Shown here: positions 11,680-22,900 of the stretch, one piece after another
Layout of the letters: the number at the start of each line of letters is the position of its first letter
How positions within the stretch are numbered: the stretch's first letter is position 1
NCBI RefSeq assembly: GCF_042453785.1
Contig: NC_091677.1
Span: forward strand, 33,277,001-33,341,000
Direction of reading: 5' to 3'
DNA length: 64,000 nucleotides
Source of the DNA: Malus domestica
Taxonomy: Eukaryota; Streptophyta; Magnoliopsida; Rosales; Rosaceae
Translations under genes and position numbers: made by a program
The notes under the pieces: model-generated
Database searches by the model: none
The model's input: only the letters and a program-made list of their open reading frames with translations
What the model was told of the DNA's origin: nothing

Positions 11680-14600
11680 CTAGCAAGCAAGCTTAGCTTT
11701 CAGTTCCTCGGCCACAGCATCAATGAACTCTTCAGTGTTCAAGTAGTGGTTCCTAGCCAGCCTGCAGCACACGTAAGCATGTTATAAGTAAAATCACTGC
11801 TCATATAGAGGCACAGGAAAACACAACTCACATGGGCACAGAGACATAAATTATGAAGATAAAATAATCTATTAGACACTTACTTGGATCCGTGAAGAAT
11901 TAGTGCAAGATCCTTGGTCATTTTCCCTGATTCCACAGTTCCAATACAAGCTTCTTCGAGTTTTTGAGTGAATTCCAAAAGTCTTGCATTGTCATCCAAC
12001 TTAGCCCTATTACACAGACACATTTAAATTCAGATTTAATAACCTTTCCACGGAACACTAAGATATCAAAAAGGAGTGCTAACTTGGAAAACAATCTTTC
12101 TAATATACCTGTGTGCAAGCCCTCTTGTCCAAGCAAAGATGGAAGCAATGCTGTTTGTACTTGTTTCACCTCCCTTCTGGTGAACCCTGTAATGCCGAGT
12201 AACTGTACCGTGTGCAGCTTCAGCTTCAATAGTCTTTCCATCTGGGCACACCTGTACCCATGAAATACTCCAGTAAGTGAAGGACAAGGATTCACATGAC
12301 AAAATAGGGAGCGAGGGATGGAGGGATAAATGCAAATACACATGAAACAGGTATAACATACCAGTACGGATGTCATCAATCCAAGAGATCCAAACCCTAA
12401 AATAGAACCACAAGTTAAAAACTGCAATCTCTCAGTATGCAAATCATTGATGAGACGAGACAAAAATTAGCAAAAGGGCAGTTGTACGAACCTTGAGCTA
12501 ACATATCACTTTGCACATCTCCATCATAATTCTTGCATGCCCAAACATACGCACCATCACTTTTAAGTGCATAAGCCACCATATCATCAATGAGACGATG
12601 CTCATACCTTCCAATCCAATAGTATATAGTCAATAAAACAACACCATCTGACCTCAGGATATAAAATAAAATTGCCAGGCGTTTCAGTCCCTACTCCTTA
12701 CCATATGCCAGCAGCATCAAACTTTGATTTCCAGTTAGCTTCATAAACTTCTTGAAATATGTCCTTGAATCTTATATCATGAACAAACAAAAATATAGAT
12801 AGGTCAGAGAATGATAAGTACAAATGTTAAATCCTATTTTTTCTTTGTCGATTACAAATGTTAAATACTTAAAAACAGGGAAATTAAGAATCTGCATACC
12901 TTCCATCATACTTCTTCAGAATAGTATTTTTTGTGCTAAGATAAAGAGGCCACTTTTTCTCATAAGCAGTGGTCATGGAAGCCTCTGCAAAAGCACGGAT
13001 GGACTGCATACCCAAGACCGATATACAATAAAAGGAACAGTCACTCACAGCAATCAATAAATTCTTTCAACAGAAACACGAAAGGATTAACAAACAAACC
13101 TCATCGGTGTTGTACATGGCCAATGCTACTCCCCCCTCCCCTGTAAAGTCGTACACGTCTAGCTCTGTCTTCTCATCCTTTCCTTCTGGCACTGCAAGCA
13201 TTTATCAAGTAAAAACAAAGGAATTTAAGAACTATCATTTATCAAGAGAAACTTTGTACATATAATCGTACTAATCTACAGTGATGTACACAAATCTAAT
13301 ACTATCAAGCAAAGATAAATGTTTACCAAACACCAATTTCAGTTTCCCCGGTCCCTTAATGACTGCATCAGTTGCTCGATACTGATCACCAAAAGCATGT
13401 CTTCCAATGCATATTGGCTTTGTCCAGCCTGAAAAACAGAAAAAAAATAAGCATAGTTCTAGACCTACAAAAATATAGAACCACCATATGACATTATAAT
13501 ACCTGGGATAAGGCGAGGGATGTTTTTGCAAAGAATTGGTTCTCTGAAAACAGTACCTGTAGGAAAAAAAAAAACAATCAGCCATTGTAATTGCCAAAAA
13601 AAATAAAAAATTTGTTCAAAAGATGAGAATGTGAAGTTGCCAGTTCACTAACCATTCAAAATATTCCTAATGGTCCCGTTGGGACTCCTCCACATACTCT
13701 TCAAGCTAAACTCCTTCATACGAGCTTCATCTGTCAATTATGACAACAATATCATGACTTTTGTCAATCTCTCAGTGAAGACTGAAAATATTAATACAGG
13801 ATCTAGAGTTCGAAAACAAATGCATGTATGATTCTTCAGTAGTGTATACCTGGAGTAATAGTCGCACACTTGATTGCTACATTATACCTAAAATACCAAG
13901 TGTTAGAGATGCGAAATGAATAGCAACATAAAATTTCCAAGCAAAAAGAGACTCTAGGCACTCATTATTCTTCTGTTTTTCCCTGGTAAAACATATATAG
14001 ACACATGACGAGCATTGAATGCTCTCACCCTCCACCTCGTATTTTATAATGCATAGGAAGGAGGTGTTCATAAGGACAACAGTGTGCCATAAACAACTTT
14101 GTTTACTGCCTAATTACAATCCTGACTCACCAATACCAATGTAAAGATAAAAATAATGAATTCAGAAATAAATAGCCATCATAAGAACTTCTAAGCAGAG
14201 ATGTGATAAACATACTTGAGAGTAGCCTCAGCACTTTCAACAGTAACCTTGTCATCAGTGGCATCACGATGAGGAAGGCCAAGGTCAAAGTACTTGATGT
14301 CCAATTCCACAAATGGTAAAATAAGCTGCAGATACAACAAAGAGAAAGAATCGTGTACGCAATAACCATCTTGATCAGAACAGTACGTAGTTACAAAATA
14401 TAGCATAGGTGAAGCACTTAAGAGTATGATGTAGATACCTTGTCTTTAATGGATTTCCAGAAAACTCTTGTCATTTCGTCTCCTGAAACCACATATCAAA
14501 AGACAGATAGTATGAGAAAGAGTAAGGTCAAACTTCTTCGAATCTTCAACCCACGTACACAAGCGTATTAGTTTTGTAAAGTTAGATTTAAATGAAATCA

Positions 14601-15327
14601 ACAAGTGTTTCATGCAGTGTGAGTATGAGTGTATCGTGCATTACGAGTTCTTGTGAGTATGAGTGTATCGTGCATTACGAGTTCTTCACACTTTCATGAG
14701 TTGAAAATAATTTCTTCGAATCTTTGAAACTTTTAACATATTTTCTTTACGAAAAACACTTGAAGTCTGAATCATTTATGCATCATCATAGTTCAATTCT
14801 TAAAGGCTAAAGCAATTACAGAATCTGCTAATATATAGATCAAACAAAATTCAATTTATAATACATATAAAAATTCAGCAAACAACCCTCCCAATTGAAA
14901 TCAAGATTATTTTTTGTACAGATCAAATAACAAGTTAGAGCCGATTTTTTCAATTTCATGTTTTTGGGGGAAAAACAAATCATTTCTGGCAAATGCGTTT
15001 TCTTTCTGTAGCCTCAAAACAAAAGGGTTTTCGTTCTACCAACTTTTGAAGGAATAGAAAATGGAAAACAAAGGATGACAAAAATAAAAGTCACCACTTT
15101 GCGGAAGACAAGCAAACAAACATTTGGGGACGTAAAAAATTCATCTCAGAAAGTTATCAAGAAGAACCAGAACCAGAACGAAACAGAATCAGCAGATCAA
15201 TCAGTTCAGTTAATCGGCGACGGAAACAAACAGATCGGAGGAAATACAATATACATATAGATGGAAGGGAAATCTCACCGTCCATCTCGACGATGGGGTT
15301 GGCAACCTTGATCTTCTGGAAAGCCAT
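11680..15327 (-). CDS. ICDH: NADP-dependent isocitrate dehydrogenase, cytosolic type
   Basis: Oxidative decarboxylation of isocitrate to 2-oxoglutarate with NADP+, supplying cytosolic NADPH and 2-oxoglutarate for nitrogen assimilation. Fifteen coding exons (high to low): 15279-15327, 14439-14482, 14216-14325, 13850-13887, 13653-13730, 13503-13556, 13327-13428, 13100-13191, 12900-13003, 12702-12770, 12492-12607, 12362-12396, 12109-12251, 11884-12006, 11680-11761. They total 1239 nt, or 412 aa, the usual length of the cytosolic enzyme. All junctions are in frame. Visible motifs: [20 protein letters not shown] at the N-terminus with no transit peptide, [14 protein letters not shown] (about 132-145), metal ligands D254, D277 and D281 in the RLIDDM and NYDGDVQSD segments, and the NADP loop [12 protein letters not shown] (306-317). 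No defect seen. A TATA box lies about 215 nt upstream of the ATG and a probable 3' UTR intron follows the stop. Confidence 0.96.
14618..14685. repeat. 34-bp tandem duplication in ICDH intron 1
   Basis: Two identical 34-bp units (starting tgtgagtatgagtgtatcg) head to tail at 14618-14651 and 14652-14685, inside the first ICDH intron. Perfect identity suggests a recent duplication. Confidence 0.8.
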
Positions 15328-15540
15328 TGCTGCTTCTGTTCGTCCGGGGGTGGTTGATTGGAGTTGGAAGGGGTAGATATGTAGATAGGGAGGGAATGGA
15401 ATTGGGATCGGCGACTCTTTAAAGTCACAGAGTCGCCCGCTGAGAGAGAGAAAGTGCCTTTTTTTTTTGCAAGTCTTTGAAAGTGAAAGGCAGGCAAAAA
15501 CACTAAAACGAAGAAGCGTACGACACTCTCCCTTGTTGTT

Positions 15541-15549
15541 TTATTTATA
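15541..15549 (-). promoter_or_regulatory. TATA box of ICDH
   Basis: The minus strand reads TATAAATAA here, about 215 nt upstream of the ICDH start codon. A start site near 15515 and a leader of about 190 nt would follow, if it is used. Confidence 0.5.
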
Positions 15550-15800
15550 CCGGGAGTTGTGAACCAATACTCAACTGACAACTCTTGTTTTTGTTTTTTC
15601 TTATTTATTATTATTTTTAATTCTTTTGGTCACTGGTGATTGGTGATTGGTCATTGGGCTGATCCACCTACCGGCTTGACCGACATATACTGGGAGTTTG
15701 AACCAATATTCAACTGGGAACTTTTGTTTTTGTTTTTTCTTATTTATTATTATTTTTAATTCTTTTGGTCATTGGTATCCACCTACCGGCTTTACAAGAG
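15544..15800. repeat. Tandem duplication overlapping the ICDH promoter
   Basis: Two head-to-tail copies of a block of about 140 bp. Copy 1 starts at 15547 (ataccgggagttgtgaaccaat) and copy 2 at 15687 (atactgggagtttgaaccaat). Both run through 'ttttttcttatttattatt' to 'ccacctaccggctt'. Copy 2 lacks the 'gtgattggtgattg' repeat of copy 1. The TATA box lies at the ICDH-proximal edge of copy 1, so the block upstream of it has been doubled. Confidence 0.7.
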
Positions 15801-16539
15801 ATTTTTTATACGATCGTCGCATGAGATAGTATATAACTCGTCTTTATATAAATAGTGGGTTATATGTGTTAAAATTTTAATAATTTAAAAATTAAAAATT
15901 TTCACCACTTGCATAAAAATACGTGATGTATCATCCGTGTCCCCGTCACAACTAAAAATTTCTCTAGCTTTACCCACATATTGTACCACAAATTTTATGC
16001 TGTTTTTAAAATAATTGAAAACGTTTTTACCGAAAATAATTTTAAAACCAATCATTAATGAAAATTCAAGTTGATTTGAAAAAAACTGATTGGAGCATTA
16101 CAAACTGTCTATCTATTTCTTGACAAAATGATCTTAGTTTTAATTCAATTTTTTTGTAAAGATGATCTTTATCGAGTGATTTATAATATTAACAACTTCA
16201 ATCATAAGCACGAAGTATTTTTGACCTTAAGAAGCCAAGCTCTTCTTCTTTCAAAATGCACTTCAAGTGCTTTTAAAACGCCCAAACACTTTTATCAAAA
16301 ACACTTCCACCCATTTTAAGTGACATCGTGGTATTAAGACTTTATGTCACGAGTTAGAATCTTTACCTTTTGGTTTCATTTTTGCGCCTTTTCGCCTCTA
16401 TCTTCGTTTTTGCTTCCCAAAAGCAGAAAAGTGCTTTTGAAGGGGCATCGGTGATTACTCACAAACACGAATGCAGAAAGACTAAAACTTTGAGCTAAAA
16501 GTAGATAAACTCTGATTACCAAAGTGCTTTTTATTTCAG
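15801..16539. other. Intergenic DNA upstream of the RecA remnant
   Basis: AT-rich. It contains two fragments of the 'gtgctttt' MITE family (about 16230-16330 and 16410-16530). No RecA first exon or mitochondrial presequence can be recognised. The first recognisable RecA exon begins directly after an acceptor at 16539, so the gene's 5' end seems lost or lies elsewhere. Confidence 0.5.
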
Positions 16540-16782
16540 CAAAAGGCACTGGAAGCAGCCATGAATGATATAAATGGCTCATTTGGGAAGGGAAGTGTTA
16601 CAAGATTAGGAAGTGCTGGTGGAGCCTTGGTGTACGTGCTTCTTATCTCCTTGCCATATCATATCACTGCTAATGTAGATTATCTAAAACTCTGTTGGTT
16701 TTGCAGTGAAACTTTTCCCAGTGGCTGCTTGACATTAGACCTTGCCTTAGGTGGTGGCCTTCCAAAAGGGAGAATTGTGGAG

Positions 16783-17681
16783 GTATGTCCCCATTGTATG
16801 CTTTCATGCTTGCTAAGTTACACTTACACTTGCATCCGGTCGGGATTGGAATTGGATGCTGTTCTTCATGCTGTTCTACGTGTGGAGAGGTTTTGTTAGG
16901 CCCAAAGACCAATTTCTGATTTTCCTTCCTTTTGCTTTTCATGATCGAAGACGGGTTTGTTTCATTAGAAAAATTGATTAGCTAACTGCTGTGCGAGATG
17001 TTTATTTGATAATTTGATATAGAATATCTGGTAATGTTCTTGTCAAACTAGTCTGCCCCTGCAGTTACTGGATCCACAAGTGTAATCAATTGGTATGTAA
17101 TGCAGACCATAGAATCCTGGAAATTCAGGATCCTGTGAAAGGATTCAAGAAAACAATAGAAAAGGAAAAACGAACAACGAACAACTGTAGACAAAAAATC
17201 TGGAGTGAGGAAAGAACTAGACAATCAACGAGAGCAGAATTAATTGCTAGTAGGTCCTATACTTATGACTTTAGCACTATAAAGCCAATCAAAGAGAAGT
17301 AAACAGCTCAAAGAATACATTCATAAGTCAAGTTTTAAAATTTTGTTTTATTTTTATTTTTGTGTAAGAGCCAAAAAGATGGTTAATTTATCGACAAGTG
17401 CAACCATCATGATTACTTATAGTTTTTAATAAAGACACAATCACCCAATAAACTGCTATTCTTTAGTTAGCAAAGTTTATTTCAACTATTAAAGCATCAA
17501 GTGGTTCGTCCATATTGCTTAAGCACTATTGCAGCTCAATACTTTGGCATGATATGCGGTGGTGGGTGATCTTGACATACTACTTAAGCTTTATGGTCAT
17601 GTGAAAATTTCTCCTAATGACTTTCATTGTGTTAAACGGATTGGAGTAGTGTAGGAATAGTTTTCTCAACTTTCGTCTGGA
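16783..17681. other. Intronic remnant where the Walker A exon is missing
   Basis: About 900 bp between RecA exon fragments 16707-16782 and 18347-18476, left of the L22 retrocopy. I looked for a P-loop (GxxxxGKT) in all forward frames and saw none. No other gene is supported. Confidence 0.5.
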
Positions 17682-18287
17682 ATCTTTAGTTTCTGGTTAC
17701 TTTTTTTTTTTTTTTTTTTTATTTTTTTTTATTTTTTTTTTTTATTTTAGAAGAAGCTTAATTTCATAGGAAGTATCAATCATGAAACAAGCTAAAACAG
17801 AAGTTGATAGATAAGACAGGTTAAAAAACAAAAGACGGTCTAAAGAACAACTAAGACCAACCGGTAATGCCACAAAACAGGAGACAAAGTGCTTAGTCTT
17901 CCTCCTCACCCTCGTTCTCAGCAATGTTGAAGTATCTCAATTCATAAACATTGCGGTCCTTGTTGGATGCAATCACGCGAAGCCAATCCCTCACGTTGTG
18001 CTTCTTCAAGTACTTCTTTGTCAAGTATTTAAGATACCTTTTGGAAAAGTTGGAGTCGGAGGTGACGGTGATCTTGTTCTTCTCGCGGGAGACGGTGACG
18101 GAGTCACCGAGAGCACCGGCCTTGCCGCCGACCTTGATGCGCTCCTGGAGGAACTTCTCCAGTGAGGCGATGTCCATGATCTTATCCTCCACCGGCTTCG
18201 CGCAGTCTATCGTGAACGAAGCTCCCTTCTTCTTCCCTCCCTTCGTCCCTGCTGCCGCCCCACGACTCATCTTTAGTTTCTGGTTAC
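17682..18287 (-). mobile_element. Processed retrocopy of an RPL22 mRNA with 19-bp target duplication
   Basis: Intronless coding sequence followed on the minus strand by a 140-nt 3' UTR (17752-17892) and a long A-rich tail, read as T-rich on the plus strand at 17701-17751. The unit is bracketed by identical 19-bp copies of atctttagtttctggttac at 17682-17700 and 18269-18287. Poly(A) plus a long direct repeat is the signature of LINE-driven retroposition. The 5' junction falls at the ATG: the right repeat overlaps the last two bases of the CAT complement, so no 5' UTR was copied. Confidence 0.92.
17893..18270 (-). CDS. RPL22: 60S ribosomal protein L22 (retrocopy, intact ORF)
   Basis: An uninterrupted 125-aa protein with all features of eukaryotic eL22. 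It has a basic N-terminal tail (GGKKKG), a FTIDC core strand, [36 protein letters not shown] in the RNA-binding region, and an acidic tail ending EGEEED. eL22 is a component of the 60S cytosolic subunit. The start at 18270 was chosen because family proteins begin with a short MSRG-type end. An upstream in-frame ATG at 18321 would add 17 residues encoded by host flanking DNA. There are no frameshifts or stops, which fits a recent insertion or retained function. With no copied 5' UTR or promoter, expression would depend on sequence now upstream, antisense to the RecA remnant. Whether it is transcribed cannot be seen here. Confidence 0.9.
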   Translation of the reverse strand: MSRGAAAGTKGGKKKGASFTIDCAKPVEDKIMDIASLEKFLQERIKVGGKAGALGDSVTVSREKNKITVTSDSNFSKRYLKYLTKKYLKKHNVRDWLRVIASNKDRNVYELRYFNIAENEGEEED

Positions 18288-19477
18288 TGAATACTGGCTT
18301 CTTTCTTCTCTGGACCAACATTTAGCTTTTTAATGGTAATATGCAGAAACTTGGAGGAAATGCTATGCTTGTTGATGCAGAACATGCTTTTGATCCAGCA
18401 TATTCAAAAGCACTGGGAGTAGATGTAGAAAATCTGATTGTCTGTCAGCCTGATCATGGAGAAATGGCACTTGAGAGTAATATTTCTTTTCTTGTCTGCA
18501 TGTTTGTGGGCATTTTTTTCTTTCTTTTTCTTCTGGAAAATGCTTGTTTGCGGGAACTTATGCCATTATCTTATCTGTGTTGATTCTGTCTCGGCACTCA
18601 CTCCACGAGCAGAGATTGAAGTAACCTTCTCTTTATCTTGTAGTTATAAATTTTAGATATGCAATTTCACATATCTCACTTTCTGATCTTGCTACGTATA
18701 GGGTGACTTAATATTTTTAAATCAAATAAGATATAAGGTAGTTTCAATTAATTTTGTTTATATCTTCTCTTTTGTGGATGGTACATACTTGAATTCATTG
18801 AAACAAGATTGAGTGCATATGTCTAAGGAACTGAGTTTGAGCATTAAAGTTTTGACATATTGATGATGACATATATCTGGATCCATTGCAATAAATGATA
18901 TTGAGTACCTTGGTCTAAGCTGCTGAGCCTGCGTCAATCATTTTTCAAATGTATATGATTGTAATTGTTTCTCAGTTTGCTTTATTAGTTGTTATTTCCC
19001 TAATCACAATTATTTGACTTTTAATTGACTAATTCCTTCATTTTGCAAGATTGGTGTATATTATGGGAATCCAGAAGTGACATCTGGAGGAATTGCATTA
19101 AAATTCTTTGCCTCAGTTCGGCTTGAAATACGTTCTACAGGGAAGATAAAGTCTGTAAGCACAATAGCCACTTTTTTTTTCATTTCATAATAGTGATTTT
19201 ATAGAGTTTGATCTATATTGTTTCTCATAGAACATACTTCTGTACTGAGTAGGTAAAGGGAGATGAAGAAATTGGGGTTCGGGTTCGTGTAAGAGTGCAA
19301 AAGAGTAAGGTAACTTTGAGTACATCAGAATCACTTCTGCATCCGTAAGGCTTGTGCACCATGCATAGAAGGAACGCTTCTATTGTTAACTTAATGATTA
19401 CTTGAAGCTGTTGTTGCAGTTTTACTAGAACTTTTGAACTGGTTTAAAGTATGAAAATGTGACAGTTTCTTATATAT

Positions 19478-19963
19478 TGTTTGAAATGGTACCAGGCATA
19501 TTGTTTTTTGTTGATAAAGATTGAAACTTGAATAAAGGTTTGACGAAATTTTGTGTTTGTTTTGGCTCGAGAGAAAACAGAAGAGCAAGAGTCACTTTGT
19601 ATATTTTCTTGATATCCAAAAAACAAATTACAAAGACTATATCTTTTTGTTTCACAGCCGGTCTAAAAACCAGAACCTACATCTAGAGGCCTAGTACTCT
19701 TCTCCGATCATAAATGGTTATCAGAGGATATCATCCATCCACTTGGAGGAAGATGAGAATGCTCAGTACAAATAAAAGATAAAACACCAGCTGTAATCTT
19801 TCTAAAAACAGGGGAAGAAACTAGCTGTTGAAAATTAAAAAGCTCCTTCTAATTTTAGTAAGGTCTTCATTTCTTCACACTTTCCTGCTTCCTTTTGACT
19901 TCATCTGCAGGATTACCTTCTGCAGGATACCTCTAAAGCAAGGAGGCAGCTTAATTCTCAACA
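19478..19963 (-). repeat. 3' LTR of the Copia element
   Basis: 486 bp starting TGTTTGAAATGG and ending AATTCTCAACA on the plus strand. It is a direct repeat of 24305-24790. The polyprotein stop codon (19951-19953) lies inside this LTR. Confidence 0.95.
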
Positions 19964-22900
19964 GCCTCTCCTAAGCTGCTTACTGGCTTTACTCCTAACT
20001 TCATCCTCAAGTAATTGAATCGATCTTTAGGCAAGGCTTTAGTAAATATGTCTGCAAGTTGTTCTTCACTTCTGCAGAACTTCACATTAATCACACCTTC
20101 TTGTAGTGCTTCCCTTATAAAATGAAACTTCCTATTTATGTGTCTGGTTTTCTGGTGAAAGACAGGATTTTTCACCATGGAGATTGCAGACATGTTGTCA
20201 CAGAATAAGGGTGTTGCATCAGCTTGCATTTCTCCAAAATCATCGAGTACAAATCTTAGCCAAATAGCCTGGGCCGTGGCTTCTGCTGCTGAGACATACT
20301 CGGCCTCTGCAGTTGATAAAGCAACTGTATTTTGCTTCACAGACGCCCAAGAGAAAATCCCACTACCAAAGCTAAAAGCATATCCTGAGGTGCTCCTGCA
20401 ATCATCCTCACTCCCTGCCCAGTCTGCATCACAGAATCCTACAAGGATTGCATCACTATCTTTTGCATACTCAATTCCATAGCTCAGCGTGCCTTGCACA
20501 TATCTCAGAACCCTCCTTGCAACTCCAAAATGTTTCTTTGTAGGACCATTCATGAACCTTGACAACAAACTAGCAGCATACATCAAATCTGGTCTAGTTG
20601 CTGTCAAATACAAAAGACTGCCCACAATTTTCCTGTACATGGTTTCATCTGCCAATTCACTTCCATCTACCTTCTTGAGCTTCTCACCAGTAGGCAGAGG
20701 AATGGAGACAGGTTTGCAGTCTTCAAGACCAAACCTCACAAGTAATGATTTTGCATACTTGCTTTGATGAATAAATACACCATTTTCAGTTTGTAGGATT
20801 CCCATTCCTAGAAAATGATGGAGTAAGCCTAAATCCGACATCTCATACTTCTGCATCATCTCCATTTTGAACTCACTGAGTAGTGTTTTGCTGCTTCCAG
20901 TATACACAATGTCATCAACATATATTGAGACAATAAGGATACCACCTTCTTCATCGGACTTGGTGTACAAAGTAGCTTCACTTGTGCTTCTGATGAAATT
21001 GCAGCTGGTGAGATATGCATCAATCTCACTATACCAGGCTCTAGGTGCCTGTTTTAAACCATACAAGGCCTTCCTTAATTTGTAGACCTTATGACAAGCA
21101 TTTTTAACTTCAAAACCTTCAGGTTGTTCAATGTATACCTCTTCTTCAAGTATGCCATTTAAAAACGCAGATTTCACATCTAGTTGGAATAGTTTCCACC
21201 CTTTTTGTGCAGCCAAAGCTATAAGGGTCCTAATTGTATCCAACCTTGCCACTGGTGCAAAGGTCTCATTGTAATCGATTCCGGGCTTTTGTGCATACCC
21301 TTTTGCCACCAGTCTAGCCTTGTGCTTCTGAACTGTTCCATCTAGATTTAATTTAGTTTTGAACACCCATCTCACCCCAATAACAGGCTTATCCGTGGGT
21401 CTATCAACTAGCTGCCAAGTGTCATTCTTTTCAATCATATCGATTTCTGCATTCATAGCTTCTTGCCATGCTTGATCCTGTGCTGCTTCTTGATAATCTT
21501 CTGGTTCAACAAAACTCATGTGACATCTAGCATATATCTCTTCTAGACTCCTTAGTTTTACAGGTGTTGAACTAGGAGTTGAGTTTTGACTTAGTGATTC
21601 ACTTCGGCTAGTTGATGCACTGGTTGGGCTCGAACTTGGTTGAGAGCTTTGAGCAGTCTCAACCTGAGTCTCATTTGGACTTTCCTGCACATCACCACCA
21701 TGTGTTTGATTCTCAAATACTAGGGACATCACAGGTGTTTCAACTTGCCTGTATTCCCAACTCCAACACTGATCCTCATTGAATACAACACTCCTGGAGA
21801 GGATTATTTTCTTGGACTGCAGGTCATAAACTCTATACCCTTTTTCGCAGCTTCCATACCCCATAAAGATACCTTTTCTTGCCTTTTCATCAAACTTTTT
21901 TCTTAGCTGTGAAGGTATGTGTGTATAGCATATGCATCCGAACATTCTCAAATGTTTTATGCCTGGTTTTCTACCTGTGAAGGCTTCAAATGGAGTCTTG
22001 CCCTTCACTGAGGTTGTGGGACATCTATTCTGCAAGTATACTGCAGCTCCAACTGCTTCAGCCCAAAAAACTACAGGGATATTCTTCTCGGCCATCATTG
22101 ACCTTGCCATTTCACCAATGGTTCTATTCCTTCTTTCAGCAACTCCATTTTGCTGAGGGGAATATGCAACTGTTAATTGCCTCTCCATTCCAGTGTTAGA
22201 ACAGAAATCTAAGAATTCATGAGATGTATATTCACCTCCCATGTCACTTCGCAGCTTCTTAATCTTGAAACCACTTTGTAGCTCCACAAAGGCTTTAAAT
22301 TTTTTAAATACATTGAACACATCAGATTTGTTTCTAAGAAAGTACACCCAGCACATTCTTGAATAGTCATCGATGAATGTGATGAAGTACCTGTTCCCAC
22401 CAATGGATTCATTTTGCATTGGTCCACAGACATCAGTATGTACCAATTCTAGTGGATGGCTTGCTCTCCATGCTTTCTCCTTATCAAATGGTTCTCTGTG
22501 CATTTTTCCAGCAATACAACTCTCACAGATTTCATTCATTTCTGATAGCTCGGGTAAACCAAGTACCATTCCCTCTCTTTGCAATTTTTTTAGGTTGTCA
22601 AAACTCAAGTGACCCAGCCTTTTATGCCAGATCCATGACCCTTCTTCAATTGAAGCTCTTTTAGCTACTGGATTTATAGATTCCAAGGACAATGGAAAGC
22701 ACCTATTTCCAGCCATAGTTACCTTGGCTACCACATTTTCAAGATTGCTGTCATCAAAGATTATAGCCATATTACCACCAAACAGGACATAGTAACCGTG
22801 TTCCATCATTTGACCAACACTCAAGAGATTTTCATCTAATCCTGGAACTAACAGAACTTCATTAATGTATCTCTTCCCATGCTTTGTATCTACTACAAGT

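Noticed and set aside
17701-17751. Simple poly-T microsatellite
   Set aside because: Its position between the L22 3' UTR and the 19-bp direct repeat shows that it is the retrocopy's A-tail.
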